A stretch of DNA of 64,000 nucleotides, from assembly GCF_029814175.1 (NCBI RefSeq), contig NZ_CP122312.1, forward strand, positions 620,001 to 684,000, in the 5' to 3' direction. The notes below the pieces were generated by a model that saw only the letters and a program-made list of their open reading frames with translations, had not been told where the DNA came from and searched no databases. Origin of the DNA: Halospeciosus flavus (GTDB lineage Archaea; Halobacteriota; Halobacteria; Halobacteriales; Halobacteriaceae). Shown here piece by piece: positions 24,467-33,467 of this stretch. Numbering within the stretch: position 1 is the first letter of the stretch; every line of letters starts with the position of its first letter. The translations under genes and the position numbers were made by a program.

Positions 24467-25084
24467 TCAGAGTGAGCGGAAGACGCGGACCGTATCGCGC
24501 TCGCCGGGTTCGCAGAGGAGTTGGACGAGACCGCGCTCGGAGAACACGTCCTTCCAGTTGCGGTGGTAGAGCGGGAACTCGTCGTTCACGTAGCTCACGT
24601 CCGTCCCGTCGCGGCCGCGCTGGGGGCCGTTCCCCTCGTTCTCGGCGGTCACGAGCAGGTCGTCGGTGATCCGGGCCAGTTCGTCGAACACCCAGGTGTC
24701 CTCGGGGTGGACGTGCTGGAGCGTCTCGACGGAGTAGACGACGTCGAAGGCGCCGTCGTCGAACTCCGGGACCAGGTCCTCGATGGCCCCGACGTGGAAC
24801 GTCCCGGTCTCGGCGAGGTCTGGGAAGAAGTCGGCCATCACGTCGAAGGACTCGTCGTTGAGGTCGATTCCGGTCAGGTTCTCGAACCCGTGGTCGTGGA
24901 GGTACGCGAGGTGGCGACCGGAGCTACAGCCGACTTCGAGGACGTCGGCGTCGTCGGTGGCGTAGTGGTCGAGGACGGCCGCGAGGGTCTCGCTCACGTC
25001 GTTCGGTCCCTGCTGGGCGTAGTACGCAGGCGAGTACTCGCCGGAGCGTTCGGCCCAGCCGCGGTGATTCTCGTCCGGGTCCAT
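24467..25084 (-). CDS. Class I SAM-dependent methyltransferase
   Basis: 205 aa starting [15 protein letters not shown]. The SAM-binding glycine motif is [14 protein letters not shown], then TGIDLNDES (motif II acid) and [12 protein letters not shown] (post-II). The substrate is unknown; the pattern fits small-molecule or quinone-type methyltransferases. It starts divergently from the BolA gene (106 bp between the starts). The long open frame upstream of this ATG is antisense to bolA and is not translated sensibly. Confidence 0.85.
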   Translation of the reverse strand: MDPDENHRGWAERSGEYSPAYYAQQGPNDVSETLAAVLDHYATDDADVLEVGCSSGRHLAYLHDHGFENLTGIDLNDESFDVMADFFPDLAETGTFHVGAIEDLVPEFDDGAFDVVYSVETLQHVHPEDTWVFDELARITDDLLVTAENEGNGPQRGRDGTDVSYVNDEFPLYHRNWKDVFSERGLVQLLCEPGERDTVRVFRSL

Positions 25085-25190
25085 ACCCGTAAGGAGGTGT
25101 TCGGGCGGTAAAGCCTCCGTGGACCACCCGCGCTCGCGCGGCGTTCCGAGACCCGTCTCCTTATGCCGGACGCGCCCCCTCTCTTCGGGT

Positions 25191-25451
25191 ATGAGCCTGA
25201 GTCTCGACGACATCGAGGAACTCATCGAGTCGAACATCGAGGACGCCGAGGCGGAGGTTACGCGCGCCCGCGGCAAGCACGACGACGACCACCTCGCGGC
25301 GACGGTCGTCTCGCCCGCCTTCGAGGGCGAGTCGCTCGTGAACCAACACCAGCTGGTGTACGACGCGCTCGGCGACCACATGACGACCGACATCCACGCC
25401 CTCGAACTCTCGACGTACACGCCCGAGGAGTACGAGGAGCACGCGCAGTAA
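25191..25451 (+). CDS. bolA: BolA-family protein
   Basis: 86 aa, the normal BolA length. N-terminal helix (LDDIEELIESNIEDAEAEV), then AATVVSPAFEGESLVNQHQLVYDAL containing the conserved F-x-G-x-x-x-x-x-x-H core, and the C-terminal helix with HALELSTYTPEEYEE. BolA proteins partner monothiol glutaredoxins in iron-sulfur cluster handling in other organisms; the archaeal role is less clear. Independent transcription unit before the mobile-element island. Confidence 0.88.
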   Translation: MSLSLDDIEELIESNIEDAEAEVTRARGKHDDDHLAATVVSPAFEGESLVNQHQLVYDALGDHMTTDIHALELSTYTPEEYEEHAQ

Positions 25452-25740
25452 CGCGTCAGATCTCTCTACGGAATATCACTCCACAGAACACTCCTGGAGT
25501 ATTTCGGCACTTCAAGTCGCTTTTTCTCCAGGATATACACACCACTTTCAGAATGCTATGGTGCAAGAGTAGGGGGCCAGAAAAAGACCTGAAAGGTAGT
25601 TTGGAGTCGCACAGACACACCAGATTCAGAATGCTCTCCGTCTATAAAAGAGATAGGGCGAGTACCACAGGCCACCGTGCCCGTGGGTGAAGCGCGTCAA
25701 ATACGGACTTTTAACAACCATCAAACCATATCAAAACACA
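25452..25740. other. Intergenic region before the TnpB element
   Basis: AT-richer than its surroundings. It holds a 21-bp direct repeat with two mismatches (25537-25557 and 25615-25635, shared core TTCAGAATGCT), a TATA-like TATAAAAG at 25643-25650, and the left end of the IS element near 25671. No ORF is supported. Confidence 0.55.
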
Positions 25741-27081
25741 ATGCAGTCGTCTACACTCACCCAAACCTTGTCGTTCGGACTAGACATCCACTCGGGGAGT
25801 GGTGACGACTTGCAACGTGGTTGTCTCGAAGCTCGACGCATCCGCAACGAAACCAACCGCCTCGACCGACACAACCGGGACTGGGAAGACATTAAACCAG
25901 TTGTCGTAGATAACGCAAACCACGTCAAGAATACCAGCCAACTCATCGTTGAGAAGGCACTCGGAGAACTCGAAACCTATCACGACAACAAGGATGAGGG
26001 GTGGGGCCGCCCCTATCCGTATATTGACGAGTTGTACCCCATCGTGATGAACCACGGCGAGGGCTACCGCCTGTTCCTCGAAGACGATAACACGGTTCGG
26101 TTCCGTATTACTGCCACGAGAGGCACGCACGTCAAAGGTGAACTCTGTGGTAGCCCTGACCACTTCGACCGTCTGCAAACTGCCTTCAACGATGATGAGT
26201 GGCGCGTTGGCAGGGCTGAAGTCGTCGAAAAACACGACGAATGGCGACTGCACGTCACCGTCACGCACGAAACGCATCAAGTCGCTAGCAAGCACGATGC
26301 AGACACGATTGTTGGTGTGGACGTGAACGAGGACTGTATCGCGCTTGCCGCGATGCGTCGAGACGGTGATGTGAAAGATTCTGTCGTGATTGAGTATCCT
26401 TCGGTGAAAGAACAGCGCCACGAGTATTTCACCACGCGCAAACGGATGCAAACCGCCGGGCAGACAGGCTTCGAGTCCGTCGTACAGACGGAAGAACGTG
26501 ACTACGTTCAGGACGCTCTGCACAAAGTGTCGCGGCAAGTAGTCGAATGGGTATCGCAGTTTTCGGCTCCCGTAGTTGTCTTTGAAGACCTCAAAGACAT
26601 GCGAGACTCCATCGACTATGGAACACGAATGAACCGTCGGCTCCACTCGCTGCCGTTCGCTGCACTCCAAGAGATGGTGTCGTACAAGGCCGCGTGGAAC
26701 GAGATTCCCGCTGACAAGGTCGACCCGGAGTATACGTGTCAGCGATGTCCACGAACGGAGTGTCACCACACTGAACGAGGGAATCGGCACAAAAAGCGGT
26801 TCAAGTGTCGTCAGTGTGGATTCCAAGACCATGCAGATCGGAAAGCGGCGGTGTGCGTTGTACAGGAGTGGTTAGATGAGCAGTATGGAAATGTGCCGTC
26901 TCTCGAAACCCTGCCACGCGTGTGGACGGTGAGACGGGCGGCATCGGGGGCTGGTGGAGGCCCCGACTCTCACGGACCCAGTTCAGGTTCGGGTGTTCAC
27001 CGACACGGAACGTCGGCGCGAGACTCTCAAAGTCGAGCGCGAGAGGAATTAAAGTCCGTTGCGTCGGCAGTGCAGGACTAA
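25741..27081 (+). CDS. tnpB: TnpB, RNA-guided endonuclease of IS1341-type transposon
   Basis: 446 aa from ATG 25741; an earlier in-frame start at 25687 lies in the left end of the element. RuvC-like catalytic residues are visible: D194 (VGVDVNED), E282 (VVFEDLKDM) and D366 (DHADRKAA). A zinc-finger insertion has C333, C336, C356 and C359. The protein looks intact, so RNA-guided cleavage is possible. GC and codon use are lower than in the flanking genes, consistent with transfer. The last ~55 residues are Gly/Ser/Arg-rich and probably overlap the guide-RNA scaffold. Confidence 0.9.
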   Translation: MQSSTLTQTLSFGLDIHSGSGDDLQRGCLEARRIRNETNRLDRHNRDWEDIKPVVVDNANHVKNTSQLIVEKALGELETYHDNKDEGWGRPYPYIDELYPIVMNHGEGYRLFLEDDNTVRFRITATRGTHVKGELCGSPDHFDRLQTAFNDDEWRVGRAEVVEKHDEWRLHVTVTHETHQVASKHDADTIVGVDVNEDCIALAAMRRDGDVKDSVVIEYPSVKEQRHEYFTTRKRMQTAGQTGFESVVQTEERDYVQDALHKVSRQVVEWVSQFSAPVVVFEDLKDMRDSIDYGTRMNRRLHSLPFAALQEMVSYKAAWNEIPADKVDPEYTCQRCPRTECHHTERGNRHKKRFKCRQCGFQDHADRKAAVCVVQEWLDEQYGNVPSLETLPRVWTVRRAASGAGGGPDSHGPSSGSGVHRHGTSARDSQSRAREELKSVASAVQD

Positions 27082-27120
27082 ACACGGACGCCCCGCGCCA
27101 CCGTGCGCGGGGTACTTCAC
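26920..27120 (+). ncRNA. Putative omega RNA of the TnpB element
   Basis: In TnpB systems the guide RNA comes from the 3' part of tnpB through the right end, with the guide read from flanking DNA. Here the 3' end of tnpB is GC-rich and structured and runs into the terminal hairpin at 27091-27112; the element ends at about 27120. The guide would then be the bases just after 27120. The extent is by analogy, not measured. Confidence 0.4.
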
Positions 27121-27248
27121 AGCCGCTCTGGAAGCTGGACATCCTCACCCACAGCGTCGAGGAGGACTCCAAGATCGTACTCACACTTGTAGGTGTACAA
27201 CTGCCCTCCACCCAAACCCTCGTTTTGCGACGACTTCTTGACCATCCC

Positions 27249-27450
27249 GGCACTGTCTAGTTAAGGAGAACTCACCGAATTCTCCGGTTAGGGGTAGTTA
27301 GTGGGAATTACCGAATCGGTGAAACAGTGATTCCACAGCTCGCAGACCCGAGAGACTGTTAGCTAAGCGAATTGAGGTCAATTACGGTACAGAGCGAGAT
27401 CGATATTGAGCGCGCCACCTACGCCCGAATCCGCTTAACTAGACAGTGCC
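27249..27450. mobile_element. 202-bp MITE with perfect 17-bp terminal inverted repeats
   Basis: GGCACTGTCTAGTTAAG at 27249-27265 and its exact complement at 27434-27450. The interior codes for nothing and has no long inner repeat. The GGCACTGT start resembles IS6-family ends, so an IS6-like transposase may mobilise it (inference). I see no target duplication: the 8 bp on each side differ. Confidence 0.8.
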
Positions 27451-27922
27451 CGTGGGAGGAAGCCGACAACAGGGAGACCAGTCCACGCTGCGACAACCCG
27501 GTTGGGTTTCGAACGCGACCGTTCAAGTGGTTCGTGACCGAATAAATTGATAGTGCCAGCAGGCCACAAGTGTCGGCTGGGACGGGCGGCCAGTCAGCCC
27601 GCCCCAAACTCGGGATTGTCGAAGCGAGCGTGCTAGCCTTGTCCACACTGGACATGGCTTCTCCGCACCCCACAGTGGGTTAGAGTGGAGGTCACCGGGA
27701 ATTAAATGGACGTGCCCTATCGCCTCACACTCGGAAGAGTGTGAGAGTGGCCTTCCATAGCCCCGTACCCCTCGTCGTTTGAAGCGGTGACTGGAGTACC
27801 CGAGCGTGGAACGGAGTGGTTCCACACGGGGAACCAGTGGGTTGCTGTCAGCCGACGACGCTGTTAGTCGCCCGGGCCGAAACCCCATCGCGGGTGGAAG
27901 CCCACGACTTCAGTCGTGGGTA
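27451..27922 (+). ncRNA. Structured remnant ending in an IS1341-type right end
   Basis: No credible ORF in 470 bp. Instead there are several perfect hairpins: CTCACACTC-ggaa-GAGTGTGAG (27724-27745), GTGGAAC-N6-GTTCCAC (27806-27825) and a final CCCACGAC-ttca-GTCGTGGG (about 27901-27920) followed by TAGCT. The last hairpin has the form found at the right ends of haloarchaeal IS605/IS1341 elements. Best reading: the guide-RNA scaffold and right end of a second element whose tnpB has been lost. An independent structured RNA is the alternative. Confidence 0.45.
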
Positions 27923-28039
27923 GCTAACCTCGGATCAACCTGTCGCGCTAGTAGGGGAAAACCGCTCTCTTCGAACAGCTAGTGGTCATGCTCACGCGTT
28001 TCCGATGCCTTTTACGCCCTCTACGGTGAGAGTCCGCGT

Positions 28040-29464
28040 ATGAGCCAGGACGACACGGACCAGGAGTTCCGCACCGAACGCGACAGCCTCGGCGAGATGC
28101 AGGTCCCGAAGGACGCCTACTGGGGCGCCCAGACCCAGCGCGCCGTCGAGAACTTCCCCATCAGCGGCCAGACGTTCGGCCGGCGCTTCGTCCGGGCGCT
28201 CGGCGTCGTGAAGAAGGGCGCCGCGCAGGCGAACAAGGAACTCGGGATGATTCCCGAGGACAAGGCCGACGCCATCGTCGAGGCCGCCGACGAGGTTATC
28301 GCCGGCGAGCACGACGACCAGTTCCCGGTCGACGTCTTCCAGACCGGGTCGGGCACCTCCTCGAACATGAACGCCAACGAGGTCATCGGCAACCGCGCCA
28401 CCGAGATTTACGGCGGCGAAATCGGCACCCGCGAGGTCCACCCCAACGACCACGTGAACTTCGGGCAGTCCTCGAACGACGTCATTCCGACGGCGATGCA
28501 CGTCGCCGCGCTCGAAGCCCTCCAGAAGGACGTCGAACCCGCCCTCGAAACCCTGCGTGACGCGCTCGCGGAGAAAGAAGAGGAGTTCGACGACATCGTG
28601 AAGACCGGCCGCACGCACCTCCAGGACGCGACGCCGGTCCGTCTCGGCCAGGAGTTCGGCGCCTACCGTACGCAGGTCGAGAAGGGTCTCGCCCGCGTCG
28701 AGCACGTGAAGGCCCACCTCCGCGAACTCGCGCTCGGCGGGACGGCCACCGGGACGGGGCTGAACACCCACGAGGAGTTTCCCGGACTCGCCGCCGACTA
28801 CATCTCTGAAGAGACCGGCATCCAGTTCCGCGAGGCCGACAACCACTTCGAGGCGCAGGCCGCCCACGACGCGATGGCCGAGGCACACGCCGCGCTGAAG
28901 GTCGCTGCCGGGTCGATGAACAAGGCCGCCAACGACCTCCGGCTGATGGCCTCCGGTCCGCGCAACGGCCTTGGCGAGATCGAACAACCCGAGAACCAAC
29001 CTGGTTCCTCCATCATGCCCGGGAAGGTGAACCCGGTCGTCGCCGAGGCGGTCAACCAACTCCACAAGGAGGTCGTCGGCAACGACGCCACTATCGAGTA
29101 TGGCGCCGCGGAGGGCCAACTCGACCTGAACCTCTACAAGCCCGTGCTCGCCCACGACTTCCTCGAGTCCGCGGAACTCGTCGCCAACGGCGCCGAAGTG
29201 TTCGCCGAGAAGTTCGTCGCGAAACTCGAGGCGAACAAGGAACACTGCGAGGAGGCGGTTGAGCAGTCGATGGCGCTCGCGACGGCGCTCAACCCACAGA
29301 TTGGCTACGACAAGGCCTCCGAAGTCGCGAAGACGGCGCTCAAGGAGGGCAAGACCATCCGCGAGGTCGTCCTCGAGAAGGGCTACCTCACGGAAGAAGA
29401 GGTCGACGAGGTCATCGACCCCGAGGCGATGACCCACCGCGGCATCCTCGGTGACGAGGAGTAA
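28040..29464 (+). CDS. fumC: Fumarate hydratase, class II
   Basis: 474 aa. Interconverts fumarate and malate in the TCA cycle. Superfamily landmarks: TGSGTSSNMNANEVI, HPNDHVNFGQSSNDV, KTGRTHLQDATPVRLGQE and the signature GSSIMPGKVNPV. Length and motifs fit class II fumarase rather than aspartase or argininosuccinate lyase. Monocistronic, just downstream of the mobile-element debris, with its own TATA-like TTTTACGCC near 28010-28018. Confidence 0.93.
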   Translation: MSQDDTDQEFRTERDSLGEMQVPKDAYWGAQTQRAVENFPISGQTFGRRFVRALGVVKKGAAQANKELGMIPEDKADAIVEAADEVIAGEHDDQFPVDVFQTGSGTSSNMNANEVIGNRATEIYGGEIGTREVHPNDHVNFGQSSNDVIPTAMHVAALEALQKDVEPALETLRDALAEKEEEFDDIVKTGRTHLQDATPVRLGQEFGAYRTQVEKGLARVEHVKAHLRELALGGTATGTGLNTHEEFPGLAADYISEETGIQFREADNHFEAQAAHDAMAEAHAALKVAAGSMNKAANDLRLMASGPRNGLGEIEQPENQPGSSIMPGKVNPVVAEAVNQLHKEVVGNDATIEYGAAEGQLDLNLYKPVLAHDFLESAELVANGAEVFAEKFVAKLEANKEHCEEAVEQSMALATALNPQIGYDKASEVAKTALKEGKTIREVVLEKGYLTEEEVDEVIDPEAMTHRGILGDEE

Positions 29465-29593
29465 CGCGACCGCCTCTCCGTTTTCGCCCCCATCCTCGTC
29501 TGTACCCTCGTCCACACCGACGCCGGTCGTGGCGAGACTTCTCCACCGCGGGGAATAGATAGTATAATATCACATCCGAACGTACTGTATTGT

Positions 29594-29758
29594 ATGCCCC
29601 AACTCCGAACCAAGGGCCGCGAGATGCTCCGTTGTCGAAGGTGCGGTTCGGTGTTCCCCGAGGGGAAGGCGACCCGCGACGGGTGGCGCTACGAGTGCCC
29701 GGAAGACGGGTGCGACGCGACCGGTCTCGGCGAGGCGCTCATCCCGATCGACGACTGA
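29594..29758 (+). CDS. Small zinc-ribbon protein (HVO_2901-like)
   Basis: 54 aa, MPQLRTKGREMLRCRRCGS..., with a C4 zinc ribbon: CRRC, then ECPEDGC. It resembles a haloarchaeal zinc-finger family that I recall as HVO_2901-like (KGREMLxCRxCGxVFPxG). Upstream AT-rich sequence (ATAGTATAATATCAC) gives a clear promoter about 28 nt before the ATG. Function unknown. Confidence 0.8.
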   Translation: MPQLRTKGREMLRCRRCGSVFPEGKATRDGWRYECPEDGCDATGLGEALIPIDD

Positions 29759-29918
29759 CCGCCGCCGTCTTCTCCACAGTTTTTCACGTCGCGTAGTCAC
29801 GACGCCGGCCCGTTGAGCGGCGTCGCCACACTCGGCGTCCGACGAACCGAACAGCCGACCCGTGGCGACGTGCCATCATCATTAGTTTTAAACATTTAAG
29901 GTATAGTAAATTAATACG

Positions 29919-30491
29919 ATGGCCGAATTAAGTCGTCGCGGCGTCCTCGCCGCCGTCGGTTCGACGGTGGTCAGTGGTTGTACACAGTTGCGTCGACGCG
30001 CAGGCGAACAGTCGGTCGAGAACCAGATTTCGGCGGGCGGAGCGAGTACACGGAGCGAGCGGCGGTCGACGAGCGAGTCGGGCGACGCTCGCTCCGAGAC
30101 CGGCGGACCGGTGACGAACGTCGACCGGACGGTTCGGGTCCCGTCGGGACAGGGGTGGGCCCACCAGTTCACGGCCGAGTCCCGGGTCACCCTGTCGTAC
30201 ACGGTCGAGGCGACGAAACCGGGGAAGAACGGGTTCGACGTCTTCGTCTTCACCAAGAACGAGTACACGGACTACCAGCGGGCGCTCAACGGCCGATTGG
30301 TCGACACACACCCGACGGCCGCGGCGAGCGTTCGGAACGTCGAAGAGACGGCGTCCCGGACGTGTACGCTCTCGTCGGGGGCGTACGCCTTCGTCGTCGA
30401 CAACACCCCAATCGGTGACGGCGGGAAACCGCGCTCGAAGCGCCCCGAGACGGTCGACATCTCGCTCACGGTCCGGCCGCGACCGGACTGA
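29919..30491 (+). CDS. Predicted Tat-exported lipoprotein
   Basis: 190 aa. The N-terminus MAELSRRGVLAAVGSTVVSGC has a twin arginine and a lipobox (VSGC), so it should be exported folded and anchored through Cys-21. A Ser/Arg/Glu-rich spacer (~30-60) is followed by a beta-rich domain (~65-188; HQFTAESRVTLSYTVEATKPG, VDNTPIGDGGKP). The domain looks like a small extracellular beta-sandwich; I do not recognise a family. The promoter TTTTAAACA (29886-29894) is about 29 nt upstream. A T-run (GCTTTTTTACC) follows the stop. Confidence 0.8.
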   Translation: MAELSRRGVLAAVGSTVVSGCTQLRRRAGEQSVENQISAGGASTRSERRSTSESGDARSETGGPVTNVDRTVRVPSGQGWAHQFTAESRVTLSYTVEATKPGKNGFDVFVFTKNEYTDYQRALNGRLVDTHPTAAASVRNVEETASRTCTLSSGAYAFVVDNTPIGDGGKPRSKRPETVDISLTVRPRPD

Positions 30492-30527
30492 ACGCTTTTT
30501 TACCCCTCGCCCGCACACCTCCGAGTA

Positions 30528-32399
30528 ATGAGCGACGAGTTCGACTACGAGGAACTCGGGTTGGTGGCGGGTCTCGAAATCCACCAGCAACTCGACACCG
30601 ACGCGAAACTGTTCTGCGCGTGCCCGACCGACCTCCGCGAACCCGAGGAGGCCGAGCGGACGTTCACCCGGTATCTCCACCCGACGAAGAGCGAACTCGG
30701 CGAGATCGACGAGGCCGCCCTCGAAGAGAGTCAGGTCGAACGCGAGTTCGAGTACCTCGCCTACGACTCCACCTGTCTCGTCGAGGAGGACGACGAACCG
30801 CCCCACCGTCTCGACGACGAGGCGCTGGAGACGGCCCTCGAAGTCGCCCAACTACTCGACATGGACGTCGTCGACCAGGCCCACGTCATGCGGAAGGTCG
30901 TCATCGACGGCTCGAACACCTCCGGCTTCCAGCGCTCCTCGCTGGTCGCACAGGGCGGCGAGATCCGGACGAGCGAGGGGACCGTCGGCGTCGAGGACAT
31001 GATGCTCGAAGAGGAGAGCGCCCAGCGCGTCGAGGAGACCGAGTCGGGCGTCCGCTTCAGTCTCGACCGTCTCGGCATCCCGCTGGTCGAGATCGGCACC
31101 GAGCCGGACATCTCCTCGCCCGAGCAGGCCCGCGAGGCCGCCGAACGCATCGGGATGCTGCTGCGCTCGACCGGAAAGGTGAAACGCGGCCTCGGCACCA
31201 TCCGACAGGACGTGAACGTCTCCATCGCCGAGGGCGCGCGCGTAGAGATGAAGGGGGTCCAGAGTCTCGGCGACATCGAGGACCTCGTCCGCTTCGAGGT
31301 CCAGCGACAGGTCCGCCTGCTCGACGTCGCCGACACCCTGCAGGAACGCGACGCCGAGGTGGGCGACGTCCAGGACGTGACCGACGTGTTCGCCGAGACC
31401 GACAGTTCGGTGATTCGCAGCGCCCTCGAATCCGACGGTCTCGTCTACGCCGTCCCGCTCTTCGGCTTCGACGGCCTCGTCGGGAAGGAACTCCAGCCGG
31501 ACCGCCGTCTCGGGACCGAGTTCTCCGACCACGCGAAGCGCCACGGCGCGGGGGGCATCTTCCACACGGACGAACTCCCCGCCTACGGCGTCACCGAGGA
31601 GGAGGTCGACGCACTCCGCGAGGCCGTCGACGCCGGCCCCGAGGACGCCGTCGCCATCGTCGCCGCCGAAGCCGACGTCGCCCGTCCCTCCATCGAGGCG
31701 GTCGCCGAGCGCGCCGAGACGGCCATCGAGGGCGTCCCCGAGGAGACCCGTGACGCCAAGGAGGACGGCACCACCTCCTACCTCCGTCCACTCCCGGGCG
31801 CGGCGCGGATGTACCCCGAGACGGACGTCCCGCCCGTCGAACCGGACCCCTCGGACGTCCCCGAACCCGAACTCCTCACGGAGAAGGCCGAACGCTACGA
31901 GGAGGACTACGACCTCGACGCCGGCCTCGCCGAGCAGGTCGCCTACGGCCAGCGCTGGGAACTCTTCGAGGAGGGTGTCGAGACCGGTGTCGACGCGACG
32001 CTCGCCGCACAGACCGTCGAGTCCACCGTCACGGAACTCCGCCGCGACGACGTGCCGGTCGAGAACCTCGACGACGACCACTTCCGCGGCACCTTCGACC
32101 TCATCGCACAGGGCGAACTCGCCCAGGAGGGCGTCCCGAAACTCCTCGCCGCGCTCGCGCGTAACCCCGACCTGACGGCCGAGGAAGCCGCCGAACAGGA
32201 GGGACTCGGCTCCGCCGGCGAGGAGGAGGTCCGCGAGGCGGTCGTCGAGGTTGTCGAGCGGAACGAAGACCAGATCGAAGAACAGGGCATGGGCGCCTTC
32301 TCGGCGCTGATGGGCGAGTGCATGGGCGCCCTCCGCGGGAAGGCCGAGGGCGACCTCGTCAGCCAGATCCTCCGCGAGGAGATCCAGAAGCGAGCCTGA
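30528..32399 (+). CDS. gatE: Glu-tRNA(Gln) amidotransferase subunit E
   Basis: 623 aa. With GatD it converts Glu-tRNA(Gln) to Gln-tRNA(Gln); archaea-specific. Landmarks: GLVAGLEIHQQLDT, DGSNTSGFQRSSLVA, GTIRQDVNVSI and EMKGVQSL. An internal GAD-type insertion follows (~280-410; FGFDGLVGKELQ), and a C-terminal YqeY/tail domain has MGEC-MGALRGKAEGDLVS. gatD is not adjacent in this window. The stop directly abuts the stop of the propeller gene on the other strand. Confidence 0.95.
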   Translation: MSDEFDYEELGLVAGLEIHQQLDTDAKLFCACPTDLREPEEAERTFTRYLHPTKSELGEIDEAALEESQVEREFEYLAYDSTCLVEEDDEPPHRLDDEALETALEVAQLLDMDVVDQAHVMRKVVIDGSNTSGFQRSSLVAQGGEIRTSEGTVGVEDMMLEEESAQRVEETESGVRFSLDRLGIPLVEIGTEPDISSPEQAREAAERIGMLLRSTGKVKRGLGTIRQDVNVSIAEGARVEMKGVQSLGDIEDLVRFEVQRQVRLLDVADTLQERDAEVGDVQDVTDVFAETDSSVIRSALESDGLVYAVPLFGFDGLVGKELQPDRRLGTEFSDHAKRHGAGGIFHTDELPAYGVTEEEVDALREAVDAGPEDAVAIVAAEADVARPSIEAVAERAETAIEGVPEETRDAKEDGTTSYLRPLPGAARMYPETDVPPVEPDPSDVPEPELLTEKAERYEEDYDLDAGLAEQVAYGQRWELFEEGVETGVDATLAAQTVESTVTELRRDDVPVENLDDDHFRGTFDLIAQGELAQEGVPKLLAALARNPDLTAEEAAEQEGLGSAGEEEVREAVVEVVERNEDQIEEQGMGAFSALMGECMGALRGKAEGDLVSQILREEIQKRA

Positions 32400-33407
32400 T
32401 TAGCTCGTCGTCGAGTCGCCCGACTGCGTGTCGGTCTGCTCGGAGCCGGTCTGTTCGGCGCCGGACATCTTCGCGATAGCCCGGTCGCCACGCTCGACGA
32501 TAGTGCCGCCCTTCCCGACGGCGACGTGGACGCCGTCGGCGACGGTGACCGAGTAGAGGTCGTGGGTGATCATCGACCAGCGTTCGACCCACTCGTCGTC
32601 CTCGTTGCGGTAGATGGCGCCGTTGTCGCCGACCGCGATGAGGACGTCTTCGTGGCGGTCGATCTCGTTGAGACTCGACGCCGAGACGCCCAGCGGCGTC
32701 CAGTTGTCACAGTTCCGCTCGTAGCGGTAGATGCGGGTACCCGACGCGACGAGGAGGTGCTCGTCGTCGACGTAGATGTCGGTGAACGTCCCCGCCGCGT
32801 TCTCGATGCCGATGCGCTCCCACGCACCGGCGTCGGTCGTCCGGTAGACGCTCCCGCTCGTGTTGACCGCGTAGCCGTCGCCGTCGGGACCGGCCGCGAG
32901 CGCGGCGATGGTCGAACCGGAGCCGCCGGCACCGGCCTCGTTGCCGCCGCCGGGTTTCTTGACCGGACCCCACTGGGGACAGCAACCGTTGACGAAGCCG
33001 ACGAGGACCTCGCCGGAGCCGTTGGCGACCATGACCTTCTCGCTCCCGGCCTCCCCGGCGACGGCCATGGCTTCCCACGTGCTCGTCTTCCCCCGAGGGG
33101 CGGAGTAGTCGTGCTTCTCGTGGGTCGTCACGTCGTAGTAGCCGAGCGACCCGGAGGAACCCGCGAACCAGATGCGCTGGCCGTCGTCTGTCGCCGCGGC
33201 GGCGTAGAGGGCGTTGTCTCGCGCCGTTGGGCCGTCCTCGAAGACGACGGCCCAGTCGCCGTCGTCCTGTCGCCGGACGAGCGTCCCGCTCCCGCCGACC
33301 GCGTAGGGACCGTCGCTCGTCTCGACGACGCTGTGGAGGGTTCGGGTGGTGGGCGATTCGATTGCGTACCAGATGCCGGCAGCCGCTTGGGGACCGAGGT
33401 GCCACAT
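32400..33407 (-). CDS. Beta-propeller paralogue 6 (isolated copy)
   Basis: 335 aa starting MWHLGPQAAAGIWYAIE. Same seven-blade propeller as the 7-14 kb cluster (VVFEDGPTARDNAL, WFAGSSGSLGYYD, VANGSGEV, VNTSGSVYRTTD, VGKGGTIV). Two cysteines (GCCPQWG) occur in blade three, where the others have none. It lacks the DGDNYENRGE neck and has a short tail (AEQTGSEQTDTQSGDSTTS), retaining one SGDST unit. TTTTAAC about 33 nt upstream is the likely TATA. It lies 18 kb from the other copies, tucked against gatE with no gap. Function unknown. Confidence 0.83.
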   Translation of the reverse strand: MWHLGPQAAAGIWYAIESPTTRTLHSVVETSDGPYAVGGSGTLVRRQDDGDWAVVFEDGPTARDNALYAAAATDDGQRIWFAGSSGSLGYYDVTTHEKHDYSAPRGKTSTWEAMAVAGEAGSEKVMVANGSGEVLVGFVNGCCPQWGPVKKPGGGNEAGAGGSGSTIAALAAGPDGDGYAVNTSGSVYRTTDAGAWERIGIENAAGTFTDIYVDDEHLLVASGTRIYRYERNCDNWTPLGVSASSLNEIDRHEDVLIAVGDNGAIYRNEDDEWVERWSMITHDLYSVTVADGVHVAVGKGGTIVERGDRAIAKMSGAEQTGSEQTDTQSGDSTTS

Positions 33408-33435
33408 CGTGCTAGAAATGTATCACGTTGTGGGT

Positions 33436-33443
33436 GTTAAAAT
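33436..33443 (-). promoter_or_regulatory. TATA element of propeller paralogue 6
   Basis: The coding strand reads ATTTTAAC, about 33 nt before the ATG at 33407 and slightly further than in the other family members. Confidence 0.45.
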
Positions 33444-33467
33444 CACCGACTAGTTTAGTGAAACAAA

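Larger units (their letters stand above)
25671..27120 (+). mobile_element. IS1341-type (IS200/IS605 family) element with TnpB only
   Basis: The element carries one gene, tnpB, and no TnpA. Both ends share GCCACCGTGC: 25671-25680 on the left and 27097-27106 on the right, where it sits inside a terminal hairpin CCCCGCGC-loop-GCGCGGGG (27091-27112) followed by GGTACTTCAC. Such lone-TnpB elements are thought to depend on TnpA in trans. The left boundary is approximate. Confidence 0.7.

Noticed and set aside
25780..26832. 350-aa minus-strand frame opposite tnpB
   Set aside because: tnpB has all RuvC and zinc-finger residues in the plus frame; the reverse frame has none.
27117..27245. 42-aa minus-strand ORF between the TnpB element and the MITE
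   Set aside because: The start sits 4 bp from the MITE and the stop lies in the IS right end. It is too short and without homology or promoter to call; it may be a fragment of a gene broken by the insertions.
27451..27922. RNase P RNA or SRP RNA
   Set aside because: Neither strand shows the conserved core sequences I would expect; the terminal hairpin fits an IS1341 right end better.
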